From contig CAWBKD010000023.1 of assembly GCA_963789225.1 (NCBI GenBank), forward strand, positions 124,001 through 188,000: a stretch of DNA of 64,000 bases, read 5' to 3'. Below, piece after piece: positions 1-9,814 of this stretch (its first letter is position 1; every line of letters starts with the position of its first letter). Below the pieces are notes generated by a model. That model was not told where the DNA came from. It did not search any database and saw only the letters and a program-made list of their open reading frames with translations. Source of the stretch: Palsa-504 sp963789225 (GTDB lineage: Bacteria; Actinomycetota; Actinomycetes; Streptosporangiales; Streptosporangiaceae). The translations under genes and the position numbers were made by a program.

Positions 1-637
1 CCATGGCACGCTGCAGCGCCGCAGCCCGCAGGTCCTCGGCGATCTCCACCGGGCCGCCGATTCCGGCGGTGTTGATCCCCGCCTGTGCGGCCTCCTCGAC
101 CACGCCGCCGACCAGGATGGCCAGGTCCGGGGTGCGGTGGAAGACCAGCACGCCATGATTGGCCAGCAGCACGGCCGGGACGCCGGGGATCACGGCCGCC
201 CGGATGTTAGCCACGGCTTCGGCGGACCCGCGAGGCCCGTAGCCGGCCACGGGCACGCCGGTCGGGAGCCCGAACATGGCCAGGGCTTCGATCCAGCAGC
301 CGATCGGACGGCGGGCGACCGCGTACGCCGTCGCGTAGGGCGAGTGGGTATGGATCACGCAGCCGACGTCGGGGTCATCCGCGTACATGGCCGTGTGCAT
401 GGCCACCACCGCCCCCTGGATGGGCGGCAGGTCGCCCTCCAGCAGGGTTCCGTCCAGGCCGACCCGCGCGACGGCCGAGACGGGGTGGTCGCGCAGTGAG
501 GGACCGGCGGTGAAGTACATCTCCTCCGCACCGGGAACCCTGATGCTGACGTTGCCGTGCCCGTTAGCCGAGATCGCTCCGCTAGCCACCACGCGCCGGG
601 CGATCTCTACGACCTGCCCGGCCAAGTCCACGTCCAT
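1..637 (-). CDS. Class II aldolase/adducin family protein (partial, C-terminus off the left edge)
   Basis: The visible 212 residues begin MDVDLAGQVVEIARR and follow the class II aldolase/adducin fold of L-fuculose- and L-ribulose-phosphate aldolases. The HTHSPYATAYA segment (about residues 95-105) and the later ANHGVLVF segment supply the metal-binding histidines known in this family; an NGHGNVS segment lies in the N-terminal substrate loop. The start is ATG at 637. Family members retro-aldol cleave sugar phosphates or decarboxylate related acids; the substrate here cannot be told. It is divergent from the amidase remnant to its right. The gene is cut by the window edge, so nothing can be said about its C-terminus. 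Confidence 0.85.
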   Translation of the reverse strand, partial: MDVDLAGQVVEIARRVVASGAISANGHGNVSIRVPGAEEMYFTAGPSLRDHPVSAVARVGLDGTLLEGDLPPIQGAVVAMHTAMYADDPDVGCVIHTHSPYATAYAVARRPIGCWIEALAMFGLPTGVPVAGYGPRGSAEAVANIRAAVIPGVPAVLLANHGVLVFHRTPDLAILVGGVVEEAAQAGINTAGIGGPVEIAEDLRAAALQRAM

Positions 638-896
638 GACGAATCCCCTCCCAGACCACGTGTTTGGGGCGATGGTAACCCGCCAGCACTCGGCGAGGCC
701 ACCCAGGAAGGGTGTATGTAGGTCCACTCCCAAGACACCAGCCAACCCCATGTCGGGGCAGCGCCGAGTTGTCTAGCCTCGATCTCGTGACTACGGGGGA
801 ACGGGAGAGGCCGCGAGCGGACCGTGCTGGGGCGGTGGCAGCAGCATCCTCTCGTAGGCCCTGGCGGGGTTGCGGGCCCGGGACGATGATGTGGGC

Positions 897-1776
897 ATGG
901 CTGAATGGGTGGGTCGTCCCGCCGTTGAGATCGCGGCGGCGGTCAGGTCGGGCCAGATCACGGCGGTCGAGGTGGCGCGCCTCCGCGAGGCGGGGGCGGT
1001 GGTGGTGGGACTCACCAACCTGCCCGAGCTGTCGATCTACCCGTTTACCGACAGCGCGTTCGGGATCGCCCGCAACCCGTGGGACCGGCGTCGCACCCCG
1101 GGCGGGTCCTCCGGAGGGTCGGCGGCGGCCGTGGCGTCGGGGATGGTCCCGATCGCGCACGGCACCGACGGGCTCGGCTCGGTCCGCATCCCGGCAGCGG
1201 CCTGCGGGCTGTTCGGCATCAAGCCCGGCGCAGGCGTGGTGCCCGCTCAGGTTGGGACCGACAGCTGGGGAGGCCTGCTGGAGAACGGACCGCTGGCCAC
1301 CGCGGTCGCCGATGCCGCCCTGATGCTGGAGGCGATGGCCGGCGCCACGTTCGACCTGGGAGAGCGGACCGGGCTGCGCATCGCCGTCTCGGTGAAGCCT
1401 CCCGGGCCCGGCATCATCGTGCACCGGGCCTGCACGGCACCGGTCCGGCGGGACGCGGAGCTACTGGCGGGCCTCGGTCACACCGTCGAGAACGACGATC
1501 CGCCCTATCCGCTGTGGGCGACACCCGTGATGATCGGGACCTGGTTCGCGGCCCCCGATGACCGGGGTGTGGAACATGGCCGACTTCCCGGCGGCCAGCG
1601 TGCCCGCCCCGCCTGAGCGCGGAGGACTGCCCGGCTCCGTGCAGCTCGTGGCCGCCCCAGGCGGCGAAGCGGTGCTGCTCGCGGTGGCCGCTCAGCTCGA
1701 ACGCGCCCGTGGGTGGCGTCGGCACGCGCCCGCCTATGATCCGTCCGGCCGACGGGAGCGGGCGGCGGCGCCATAA
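897..1776 (+). pseudogene. Decayed amidase (amidase-signature family) with internal deletion and frameshift
   Basis: Two reading frames together give an amidase-signature (GatA-like) protein. The first, from ATG 897, has the Gly/Ser-rich signature TPGGSSGGSAAAVASG and the RIPAAACGLFGIKP segment. The homologous C-terminal part (NMADFPAASVPA and LPGSVQLVAAPGGEA) continues in another frame from about 1558 to the stop at 1776. The N-terminus jumps from TAVEVA straight to RLREAGAVVVG, so the usual stretch of about 80 residues carrying the catalytic lysine is absent. Length, missing lysine and frameshift all point to a non-functional gene. The usual tripeptide around the cis-serine is also altered (GLGSVRIPA rather than GGGSIRIPA). 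Confidence 0.8.
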
Positions 1777-1879
1777 GCCGGCATTCCGGACACGGCGGTC
1801 CCACTGCTACCGTCAGGCTCACGCCCGGGCGTCTGACCCAGCGAGCACCGACCCTTCGACGGCGAGGAGGACCACGGCG

Positions 1880-3019
1880 ATGGCCGAGATTCACGGCACG
1901 TGTGACGAGCGGTTCCAGTCGGTGCGGGATGCGCTCGCCCGCAACCTGGACTCGGGCGAGGAACTGGGCGCGTCCATCGTCTTGGACCTGGACGGGGACA
2001 TCCTCGTCGACATCTGGGGCGGCTTTCGCGACCAGGACCGGGCGGTCCCGTGGACGCAGGACACCATTACCAACGTCTGGTCAACGACCAAGACGATCAC
2101 CAGCCTGGCCGCCCTGATGCTGGTCGACCGGGGCGAGTTGGACGTCGACGCCCCGGTCGCGAGGTACTGGCCGGAGTTCGCCGCCAATGGCAAGCAGGAC
2201 GTCCTGGTCCGTCACGTCATGTCCTACGCCTCCGGGGTTTCCGGACTCGACCAGCCTGCCGTCGTGGAGGATCTGTTCGACTGGGAGGGGTCCACCTCCC
2301 GGTTCGCGGCCCAGGCGCCGTGGTGGGAGCCGGGCACGGCTTCGGGCTACCACGCCCTGAACTACGGCCACCTCGTCGGCGAGATCGTTCGGCGGGTCAG
2401 CGGCAAGACGCTCAAGCAGTTCGTGGCCGAAGAGATCGCCGGGCCGCTCGGTGCCGATTTTCAGATCGGCGCCGCAGAAAGCGACTGGGGCCGGATCGCG
2501 GACGTCGTCCCGCCACCGCCGCTGCCGTTCGACGTGGAGGCGCTCGGCCCGGACAGCATCACCGTCAAGACGCTAACCGGACCGCTGGTCATGGCGGAGA
2601 CGGCCAACACGCCCGCCTGGCGACACGCGGACATCGGCGCGGCGAACGGGCACGGGAACGCGCGTTCGGTGGCCCGGGTCATGTCGGTGGTCGCCCGCGG
2701 CGGCGAGGTCGACGGAGTCCGCCTGCTCGGCCAGGACACCATCGACCTGATCTTCCGTGAGCAGCAGAACGGCGTCGACCTGGTGCTCGGCGTTCCGCTG
2801 CGCCTGGGGATCGGCTACGGGCTGCCGCAGCGTGAGCTCCTGCCGGAGATCCCGGACGGGAAGATTTGCTTCTGGGGCGGCTGGGGCGGTTCCATGATCG
2901 TTATGGACGTCGGCCGGCGCATGACGTTCTCCTACATGATGAACAGGATGGGCGCCGGCCTCGTCGGATCCGGACGGAGCGCGGAGTACGGGCGGGCGCT
3001 ATACGACGCCATCCGCTAG
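1880..3019 (+). CDS. Serine beta-lactamase-like hydrolase (class C / family VIII esterase type)
   Basis: A 379-residue protein of the beta-lactamase/EstB family. The STTK motif (SxxK nucleophile, within NVWSTTKTITS) sits about 60 residues in; a GYHALNYG segment supplies the YxN-type tyrosine; a C-terminal GGWGGS segment matches the third active-site strand. Such enzymes hydrolyse esters or peptidic amides through an acyl-serine intermediate; they are often esterases rather than true beta-lactamases, and the substrate is unknown. The ATG at 1880 was chosen because a GGCGAGGAGG ribosome site precedes it; the frame is open further upstream. No signal peptide is seen, so a cytoplasmic location is likely. 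It stands alone. Confidence 0.85.
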   Translation: MAEIHGTCDERFQSVRDALARNLDSGEELGASIVLDLDGDILVDIWGGFRDQDRAVPWTQDTITNVWSTTKTITSLAALMLVDRGELDVDAPVARYWPEFAANGKQDVLVRHVMSYASGVSGLDQPAVVEDLFDWEGSTSRFAAQAPWWEPGTASGYHALNYGHLVGEIVRRVSGKTLKQFVAEEIAGPLGADFQIGAAESDWGRIADVVPPPPLPFDVEALGPDSITVKTLTGPLVMAETANTPAWRHADIGAANGHGNARSVARVMSVVARGGEVDGVRLLGQDTIDLIFREQQNGVDLVLGVPLRLGIGYGLPQRELLPEIPDGKICFWGGWGGSMIVMDVGRRMTFSYMMNRMGAGLVGSGRSAEYGRALYDAIR

Positions 3020-3221
3020 CCAAGAGCAGACGGCTAATTGGAGTGAGACGGGGTATTCAGAGCGGTATCGCGGTCAATTAGATGCGGGACGATTAAGAGT
3101 CCAACAGACAGCGCATCGAATCCGAGGCGGGCGATTAGACCTCTATCCCGCCGCTGGAGTCCCGCCTTTCACAGTGCGGCGCGATTTGGCATGGTACGGG
3201 AAAGTGGTCCGACTCCAGGCC

Positions 3222-4817
3222 CTACCCGGCGGACGGAAGGCGCGTGGGCATGCCGAGCAGGACGGGGACCGGGGCGGGCTCAGCGGAGGGTGGGGGCGCT
3301 GCCGCTGCGGCGGCCCAGGCGTCGCCGGCGCGCGTGCGGCGGAGCGACAGTGGCAGGGCGTCGGACAGCAAGTAGTGCGGGGCGGCCTGGGTGACGGTCA
3401 CGGTGACGATGTCGCCGGGGCGGGGCGTGTCGGCACCCTGCGGTCGCGGGTCTTGCGGGCCGGGGCGGGGCGTGTCGGCACCCTGCGGTCGCGGGTCTTG
3501 CGGGCCGGGGCGGGGCGTGTCGGCACCCTGCGGTCGCGGGTCTTGCGGGCCGGGGATGGATGGCACCGCGTGCGGGGTGAAGTGGACGAGGCGGTTGTCG
3601 CGGGCGCGGCCGGACATGCGGTGGGTGACGGCGTCCTTGCGGCCCTCGCCCTCGGCCACCAGGACCTCGACGGGTGTCCCGGCGAGCTTGCGGTTCTCCG
3701 CGTAGGTGGTCTCCTCGACCAGGGCGGTGAGCCGCTCGAAGCGCTCCTGCACGGTGGGCGCTGGGACCTGGCCGTCCATCGTCGCCGCCGGGGTGCCGGG
3801 GCGGATGGAGTACCTGAAGGTGAACGCGCCGGCGAAGCGGGCCTGGCGCACCAGGTCCAGCGTGTCCTCGAAATCCTGGTCCGTCTCGCCCGGGAAGCCG
3901 ACGATGATGTCGGTCGTGATGGCGGCGTCGGGGATGCTGGCCCGGACCCGGTCCAGGATCGCCAGGTAGCGGTCCCGGCGGTAGGCGCGACGCATTGCCT
4001 TCAGCACCGAGTCCGAACCGGACTGCAGCGGCATGTGCAGGCTCGGCATGACGTTTGCGGTCTCGGCCATCGCGTCGATCACGTCGTCGGTGAAGTCCCT
4101 GGGGTGCGGCGAGGTGAAGCGGACCCGTTCCAGACCCTCGATCTGGCCGCAGGCGCGAAGCAGTTTGCCGAACGCCTGCCTGTCGCCGAACTCGGCGCCA
4201 TAGGAGTTCACGTTCTGGCCGAGCAAGGTGACCTCGATGACGCCGTCGGCGACCAGCGCGCGGATCTCGTCGAGGATGTCGCCGGGGCGGCGGTCCTTTT
4301 CCCGGCCGCGCAGGCTCGGCACGATGCAGAAGGTGCAGGTGTTATTGCAGCCGACCGAGATCGCGACCCAGGCGGCGTAGGCGGACTGGCGCCGGGCGGG
4401 CAGCAGCGACGGGAACGTCTCCAGGGTCTCGGCGAACTCGGCCTGGGCCTCGTTCCTGACCCGGGCCCGCTCGAGCAGCGCCGGAAGTGAGCCCATGTTG
4501 TGCGTGCCGTACACGACGTCCACCCACGGCGCGCGTTCGGTAATCCTGGTGCGCTCCATCTGGGCCAGGCAGCCGCCCACCGCGATCTGCATGCCCTTCT
4601 TCTTCTGGGAGTACAGGTGGCCCAGGTTCCCGTAGAGCCGGTCGGCCGCGTTCTCCCGGACCGCGCAGGTGTTGAACACCACGACGTCTGGGGTCTGCCC
4701 TTCGGCGACGGGCTGGTAGCCCGCCTCATCCAGCAGGCCCGCCAGGCGCTCGGAATCGTGCGCGTTCATCTGGCACCCGTAGGTGCGGATCTGATAGGTC
4801 CGGCCGCCTGCTGACAC
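3222..4817 (-). CDS. miaB: tRNA-2-methylthio-N6-dimethylallyladenosine synthase MiaB with repeat-expanded TRAM domain
   Basis: Radical-SAM methylthiotransferase that adds the 2-methylthio group to i6A37 of tRNAs. The N-terminal UPF0004 domain has Cys15, Cys51 and Cys83 (YGCQMN, FNTCAVREN, GGCLAQ) for one 4Fe-4S cluster; the radical-SAM cluster motif is C157-NNT-C161-TF-C164. The C-terminal TRAM domain (RMSGRARDNRLVHF to GDIVTVTVT) is split by three tandem copies of a 15-residue Pro/Gln-rich unit (GPQDPRPQGADTPRP), making the protein longer (531 residues) than usual. The start is GTG at 4817, directly before the conserved RTYQIRTYGCQMN. A recA-recX-rny-miaB order is common in actinobacteria; here two unrelated genes separate miaB from rny. 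Confidence 0.97.
   Translation of the reverse strand: MSAGGRTYQIRTYGCQMNAHDSERLAGLLDEAGYQPVAEGQTPDVVVFNTCAVRENAADRLYGNLGHLYSQKKKGMQIAVGGCLAQMERTRITERAPWVDVVYGTHNMGSLPALLERARVRNEAQAEFAETLETFPSLLPARRQSAYAAWVAISVGCNNTCTFCIVPSLRGREKDRRPGDILDEIRALVADGVIEVTLLGQNVNSYGAEFGDRQAFGKLLRACGQIEGLERVRFTSPHPRDFTDDVIDAMAETANVMPSLHMPLQSGSDSVLKAMRRAYRRDRYLAILDRVRASIPDAAITTDIIVGFPGETDQDFEDTLDLVRQARFAGAFTFRYSIRPGTPAATMDGQVPAPTVQERFERLTALVEETTYAENRKLAGTPVEVLVAEGEGRKDAVTHRMSGRARDNRLVHFTPHAVPSIPGPQDPRPQGADTPRPGPQDPRPQGADTPRPGPQDPRPQGADTPRPGDIVTVTVTQAAPHYLLSDALPLSLRRTRAGDAWAAAAAAPPPSAEPAPVPVLLGMPTRLPSAG
3415..3549. repeat. Three tandem 45-bp repeats inside miaB
   Basis: Three head-to-tail 45-bp units occupy 3415-3459, 3460-3504 and 3505-3549, followed by six bases of a fourth; by eye the units are identical. 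Each is a whole number of codons, so the miaB frame is kept and each copy adds 15 residues to the TRAM domain. Identity of the copies suggests a recent slippage or recombination expansion, and copy number may vary between strains. Confidence 0.95.
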
Positions 4818-4966
4818 ACGACCAGGATAGTGGTGGGTCGGAGGGGAGGTTTTCGGGATAGTCGTGGGTCGGCGGGGAGGTTTGCCGTCCGCGGCGGAGC
4901 GGCGGGGAAGCTTTGCGCTCAGGGCGTCTCTGCGTCACATGACCCAGTGATCTTGACGGCGGGATC

Positions 4967-7162
4967 ATGCATGATATCTGTATGCAAATGACTACGGAAA
5001 CGACATGTTATGGCGAATGGCCCTCGCCCATCAGCGGCGCCGACGTCGCCCGCAAGCATGTCAGGCTGGCCTTCCCGACGATCTCGGGGGCGCGCACGTG
5101 GTGGGTCGAGACCCGGCCCGCCGAGGGCGGGCGGCTGGCCCTGGTCGCCCAGGGGGCGGACGGGATACCCCGTGACCTGCTCCCGGCGGCGTACAACGCC
5201 AGGTCCCGCGTGCACGAGTACGGCGGCCAGTCGTACCTGCCGGTGCCCGGCGGCCTGGTCTTCGCGAACTTCGCGGACCAGCGGCTGTACTACGGCACGG
5301 ACCCGCGAGGGGAGGACGGGCCCGGGCAGCCACGGCCGCACTACGCCGCGGACCCGGGTCGGGAGGACGCGCCCGCGGAGCCATGGCCGCTGACCGCGCC
5401 GACCATCGAGGTCGGGGCGGGTGCCGCCGACCGGTTCGCTGACTTCACGCTCTCCCCCGACGGACGCGAGGTGTGGTGTGTCAGGGAACGGCACGCCGGC
5501 GGGCGGGTGGTCCGGGCGATCGTGGCGGTCCCGTTGGATGGTTCGGCCGCGGAGGCTCCGGAGGCGCTCCGGGTCCTGGTCAGCGGGTCGGACTTCTACG
5601 CTTACCCTGCTCCCTCACCGGACGGCGCCGCCCTGGCCTGGATCTGCTGGGATCACCCCCGGATGCCGTGGGACGGGACCGAACTGCGGGTGGCCGCGCT
5701 GCGCGACTCGGACGCGGGCCCGGTGATCGAGGCGGGGGCCGACCGGGTGATCATGGGCGGCGACCGGGAATCGGTGCTGGCCCCGGTCTGGCGGGACGAC
5801 CGCCGCCTGTACGTGATCTCGGACCGGTCCGGGTGGTGGAACCTGTACCTGGCCGATGCGGACGCCGCAGGCGCCCCCCAGGCGCTGTGCCCGCGGGAGG
5901 AGGAGTTCGGCGCGCCGCTGTGGCAGCTCGGCATGTACCCGTACGCGGTGCTCGGCGACGGCCGGGTCGCCGTCACGCACGGGACGGGAGAATCGCGGCT
6001 CGGCGTGCTCGACCCGGACACCGGCCAGCTGACCGACCTCGACCTGCCCTATCAGGTGTTCCAGCCGTGGCTTTCGGCCTCCGGGCTGGCCGTCGCCGCT
6101 ATCGCCGGCGGGCCGTCCGCGCCGCTCAGCGTGATCCGGGTCGACATCCCAGCGGCGGCGGATGCCACGGCCGGGACGGCGGCGCTGGCCGTTCTGCGGC
6201 GGGAGACCGACTCGCTGCCCGACACCGCCTACCTGCCGGTCCCCCGCTCGGTCCAGCTGGCCGGGCCGACCGGCTCGGTCGTCCACGTGCTGGTCTACCC
6301 GCCGTCCAACCCTGAGGTCACGGCGCCCGAAGGCGAGCTGCCGCCCTACATCGTCTGGGTACACGGCGGCCCCACCGGCCAGGTGGTCCCCCGCCTGGAT
6401 CTGGAGAAGGCGTTCTTCACCAGCCGAGGCATCGGAATCATCGACGTGAACTACGGCGGGTCAAGCGGCTACGGCCGGGCCTACCGGGAGCGCCTGCGCG
6501 GCCAGTGGGGCATCGTGGACGTGGCCGACGCGATGAGGGCCGCGCTCGCGCTGGCCGGGGCCGGCGAGGCGGACAGGAAGCGGCTCGGCATCCGCGGCGG
6601 GTCGGCAGGCGGGTGGACCGCCCTGGCCGCCGTGACCTCCGGCCTCGGCCTCGCCGACCTCGGTCCCGGAATCGGCGGCACCGGTATCGCCGAGGACGCG
6701 CCGACGGCGGGGCAGCACGGAGTATTCGCCGCGGTGGCGTCGTATTTCGGGGTGAGCGACCTGCGGAGTTTCGCCGAGCAGACCCACGACTTCGAATCTC
6801 GCTACCTGGACGGCCTCGTCGGGCCGCTGCCGGAGTGCGAGGCGCTGTACGTGCAGCGGGCCCCGATCGGCCACGTGACCGACGCCACCTGTCCCGTCCT
6901 GCTTATGCAGGGGCTCGACGACCCCGTCGTCCCGCCGGTCCAGGCCGAGTCCATCGCCGCGGACCTGGCCGCACACGGGATCCCGTACGCCTACCTGCCC
7001 TTCGCCGGCGAGTCGCACGGGTTCCGCAAGGCGGAGACCATCATGGCCAGCCTGGAGGCCGAGCTCTCGTTCTATGGCCAGATCCTGGGGTTCACCCCGC
7101 CGGGCGTGCCACCGGTACACCTGGAGGGCGTCGTGGCAGACACCAACGCTCGTTCGGGATAA
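4967..7162 (+). CDS. S9 family prolyl oligopeptidase-like serine peptidase
   Basis: A 731-residue peptidase of the S9 (acylaminoacyl peptidase/dipeptidyl peptidase) group. The first about 430 residues form the beta-propeller; the alpha/beta-hydrolase domain follows from about residue 455 (YIVWVHGGPTGQ). The nucleophile is Ser546 in GGSAGGW, the acid lies in GLDDPVVPP (about 651) and the histidine is His684 in GESHGFR. It should cleave short peptides in the cytoplasm. Residues 112-145 hold two imperfect 17-residue units beginning DPRGEDGPG and DPGREDAPA, an insertion in a propeller loop. The ATG at 4967 is the furthest upstream; ATGs at 4982 and 4988 are equally possible because no clear ribosome site decides. 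Confidence 0.93.
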   Translation: MHDICMQMTTETTCYGEWPSPISGADVARKHVRLAFPTISGARTWWVETRPAEGGRLALVAQGADGIPRDLLPAAYNARSRVHEYGGQSYLPVPGGLVFANFADQRLYYGTDPRGEDGPGQPRPHYAADPGREDAPAEPWPLTAPTIEVGAGAADRFADFTLSPDGREVWCVRERHAGGRVVRAIVAVPLDGSAAEAPEALRVLVSGSDFYAYPAPSPDGAALAWICWDHPRMPWDGTELRVAALRDSDAGPVIEAGADRVIMGGDRESVLAPVWRDDRRLYVISDRSGWWNLYLADADAAGAPQALCPREEEFGAPLWQLGMYPYAVLGDGRVAVTHGTGESRLGVLDPDTGQLTDLDLPYQVFQPWLSASGLAVAAIAGGPSAPLSVIRVDIPAAADATAGTAALAVLRRETDSLPDTAYLPVPRSVQLAGPTGSVVHVLVYPPSNPEVTAPEGELPPYIVWVHGGPTGQVVPRLDLEKAFFTSRGIGIIDVNYGGSSGYGRAYRERLRGQWGIVDVADAMRAALALAGAGEADRKRLGIRGGSAGGWTALAAVTSGLGLADLGPGIGGTGIAEDAPTAGQHGVFAAVASYFGVSDLRSFAEQTHDFESRYLDGLVGPLPECEALYVQRAPIGHVTDATCPVLLMQGLDDPVVPPVQAESIAADLAAHGIPYAYLPFAGESHGFRKAETIMASLEAELSFYGQILGFTPPGVPPVHLEGVVADTNARSG

Positions 7163-7269
7163 TGGATAATTGTGTTTTTCCTGAGGACACGACTAGGCAG
7201 TTGTCAGGTATCGGGCTAGCTTAGACACTTGTCTTCTAGCAATCAGTAGCGGGGATTCGGGGTGGGCGG

Positions 7270-9777
7270 ATGGATCCTCTTAAGCCCGGCGACCCTGCCG
7301 CGGTCGGCAGGTACCGGCTGATCGGCAGGCTGGGCGAGGGCGGGATGGGCCGGGTGTTCCTCGGCGTGTCCCCCGGCGGCCGGCAGGTCGCCGTCAAGCT
7401 CATCCATTCCTCCCACGCCACCGACCGGCAGTTCCGCGAACGCTTCACCAGGGAGATCGAGGCGGCGCGGAAGGTCGGCGGCTTCCACACCGCCTCGGTG
7501 GTCGACGCCGACCCCACCGCCGATCCGCCCTGGATGGTCACGGCCTACATTCACGGATCCTCCCTGACCGAAGCCGTCCGCCAGCGGGGGCCGTTCAGCC
7601 TGGACGCCGTCTGCGCGCTGGGCGCCGGGCTGGCCGAGGGCCTGGCCGCGATCCACGCCTGCGGGCTGGTCCACCGCGACCTCAAGCCCAGCAACGTGAT
7701 CCTGGCCGAGGACGGCCCGCGGATCATCGACTTCGGCATCGCCCGGGCCACCGGCGCCAGCCGGATGACCACCGCCGGGATGGTCGTCGGCACCTACTCC
7801 TACATGTCACCCGAGCAGGTCCGCGGCGAGACGGCCGGACCCGCCAGCGACGTGTTCTCCCTCGGCTGCACCCTCGCGTTCGCCGCAACCGCCCAGTCCC
7901 CCTTCGGCGATGACTCCATCATCACCGTCGTGTACCGCATCACCAGCGAACCGCCGGACCTGTCCCACGTGCCGACGGAGCGCGGGCTCCGCCAGCTCAT
8001 CGGCGAATGCCTGGCCAAGAACCCCGCCGACCGGCCCTCGCTCAACGACATCCTGACCCGCCTGACCCAGGCCGGCCCGGCGAGCGGCTTCGTCACCGGG
8101 CCCGTACCCGGCTACGTATCCACCCCGCAGCCGTCGTATCCCCTGCCGGGGCCGCCACCTGTATCCGTGCCGCCGGCCGGGCGACCTGACGGGGCACCGG
8201 CGAGCGGGCCGGCCCCGAGCGACCCGGTGCCTACGCCGAGCCCGGCCGGGGTCGGTGCCAGCGACGTTACGGCGCCGCCGCCCGCCGTCTTGTACGCACC
8301 GACGCACACGATGCGCAGCGGCGAGGACGTGGCCGCAGAACAAGCGCCGGATCTTCAGCGTTCGGGCTCGGGGTCCGGTCCCGGCGTGGCCGGCAGCTAC
8401 GGCGGGGCCGCGGGCTACAGCGGGCCAGGTGGCGGGCCCGGGGGGTACGGCGGCGGCACCGGCGGTCCCGGTCCCGGCGGTCCCGGCGATGGTCCGCGCG
8501 GCTACGGTCCCGGTGGCTACGGTGGCGGGCCTAGCGGCCCTACCGGCCCTGGCGGGTCCGGCGGCTACGGCGGTGTCACCAGGCAGGGCGGCGGTCAGGG
8601 ACCGATCTCGGTTTCGCCCACCGACCAGGGGGTTCTCGGCGCTCGCCCCGGCCGTCGCGGCCCGGGCCGTCCGGTGCTCATCGGCGTCGGCGTGGCCGTG
8701 GTCGCGGTCGTCGGGGTGGTCCTGGGCGTTCTGCTGACGCACCACCCGAAGCTGGTGCACCATCCGACGGCGTCCGGAACGACGACCACTCACCCGCCGG
8801 TGTCGACCAGCCCCACGCCGCCTGGGGCGCCGGAGGCCACGCTGCACGATCCGGGCGGCAAGAACATCTTCGGCGCGCAGTTCGGCTCAAACACCGTCTT
8901 TGCCACGGGCGACAGCAACGGCAAGGCCTACCTCTGGGACCTGACCACAGACAAGCTGATCGCCACGCTGACCGACCCGAACAGCAACGGCGTCAACGGC
9001 GTCGGGTACAACCCGGACAGCGACACGTGGGCCACGGCCGACGCGAGCGGCAACATCTACCTGTGGAATGCGTCCGGGCAGATGACCGCCACCCTGCAGA
9101 ACCAGGATTCGGAGTCGAATCCGGGTGACCGGGCCAACGACAGCATCGCTATCAGCCCGGACGGCGGCTTCGTCGCCGCGGGCAACGAGAACGGCAGCAC
9201 GTACCTGTGGGACGTGGCCACCGGCAAGCTGAGCACGCAGCCTTCCGGCAGCCTGAAGGACCCCAACGGCAAGAACGTGTACGGCATCGCGTTCAGCCCG
9301 GTCGGTAACCTCCTCGCGGCGGGTGACACGAACGGCAGCACGTACCTGTGGAACGTGGCCACCGGCAAGCTGATCAACACCTTCAAGGACCCGAACAGCA
9401 AGGGCCTGTATGACGTGGCGTTCAGCCCGGACGGCAGCTTGATCGCCGTCACCGACACCAACGGCGACGGATACGGCGTCATCTACCTTTGGAGCGTGGC
9501 CACCGGCAAGCTCGTCGCGCAGCTCGGGTCCGTGGTCGTCGGCGGCGATTACTCGGACGTCGCGTTCAGCCCGAACGGAAAGTACGTCGCCGCCGCCGCC
9601 ACCGAGGGCAGCGCCGTCATCTTCAACGTCGCCACCCACCAGTTCGTCGCGAACCTGGCCGACCCGTCCGGCCAGAACCTGATCGGGATCGCGTTCAGCC
9701 CCGACGGCAATACCCTCGCGGTCACCGACACCACCGGGGACGCGTTCATCTGGAACATGAAGTGGCTTAACGGCTGA
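7270..9777 (+). CDS. Transmembrane Ser/Thr protein kinase with extracellular WD40 propeller
   Basis: An 835-residue receptor-like kinase. The N-terminal Hanks kinase domain has the glycine loop GEGGMG, Lys43 in VAVKLI, HRDLKPSN with Asp137, and DFG at 154-156; all catalytic residues are present. A Pro/Gly/Tyr-rich linker (about 270-460) leads to one membrane helix at about 467-490. Outside the cell lie about seven WD40-type repeats (about 520-835) with recurring YLWDVATGKL and FSPDG elements. PASTA sensor repeats are absent; the propeller presumably binds a protein or carbohydrate signal and controls the kinase across the membrane. The ATG at 7270 starts just before the kinase fold. It sits between miaB/S9 peptidase and rny with no operon partner. 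Confidence 0.95.
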   Translation: MDPLKPGDPAAVGRYRLIGRLGEGGMGRVFLGVSPGGRQVAVKLIHSSHATDRQFRERFTREIEAARKVGGFHTASVVDADPTADPPWMVTAYIHGSSLTEAVRQRGPFSLDAVCALGAGLAEGLAAIHACGLVHRDLKPSNVILAEDGPRIIDFGIARATGASRMTTAGMVVGTYSYMSPEQVRGETAGPASDVFSLGCTLAFAATAQSPFGDDSIITVVYRITSEPPDLSHVPTERGLRQLIGECLAKNPADRPSLNDILTRLTQAGPASGFVTGPVPGYVSTPQPSYPLPGPPPVSVPPAGRPDGAPASGPAPSDPVPTPSPAGVGASDVTAPPPAVLYAPTHTMRSGEDVAAEQAPDLQRSGSGSGPGVAGSYGGAAGYSGPGGGPGGYGGGTGGPGPGGPGDGPRGYGPGGYGGGPSGPTGPGGSGGYGGVTRQGGGQGPISVSPTDQGVLGARPGRRGPGRPVLIGVGVAVVAVVGVVLGVLLTHHPKLVHHPTASGTTTTHPPVSTSPTPPGAPEATLHDPGGKNIFGAQFGSNTVFATGDSNGKAYLWDLTTDKLIATLTDPNSNGVNGVGYNPDSDTWATADASGNIYLWNASGQMTATLQNQDSESNPGDRANDSIAISPDGGFVAAGNENGSTYLWDVATGKLSTQPSGSLKDPNGKNVYGIAFSPVGNLLAAGDTNGSTYLWNVATGKLINTFKDPNSKGLYDVAFSPDGSLIAVTDTNGDGYGVIYLWSVATGKLVAQLGSVVVGGDYSDVAFSPNGKYVAAAATEGSAVIFNVATHQFVANLADPSGQNLIGIAFSPDGNTLAVTDTTGDAFIWNMKWLNG

Positions 9778-9814
9778 GCAGGATCCGGGCCGGGGTGAGC
9801 CCGCTCGGTCAGGG

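Noticed and set aside
3415..3549. CRISPR array
   Set aside because: The repeats are contiguous without spacers and encode part of MiaB.
3174..4490. Long plus-strand frame opposite miaB
   Set aside because: Antisense shadow of a clear MiaB gene; Arg/Gly/Val-rich with no family resemblance.
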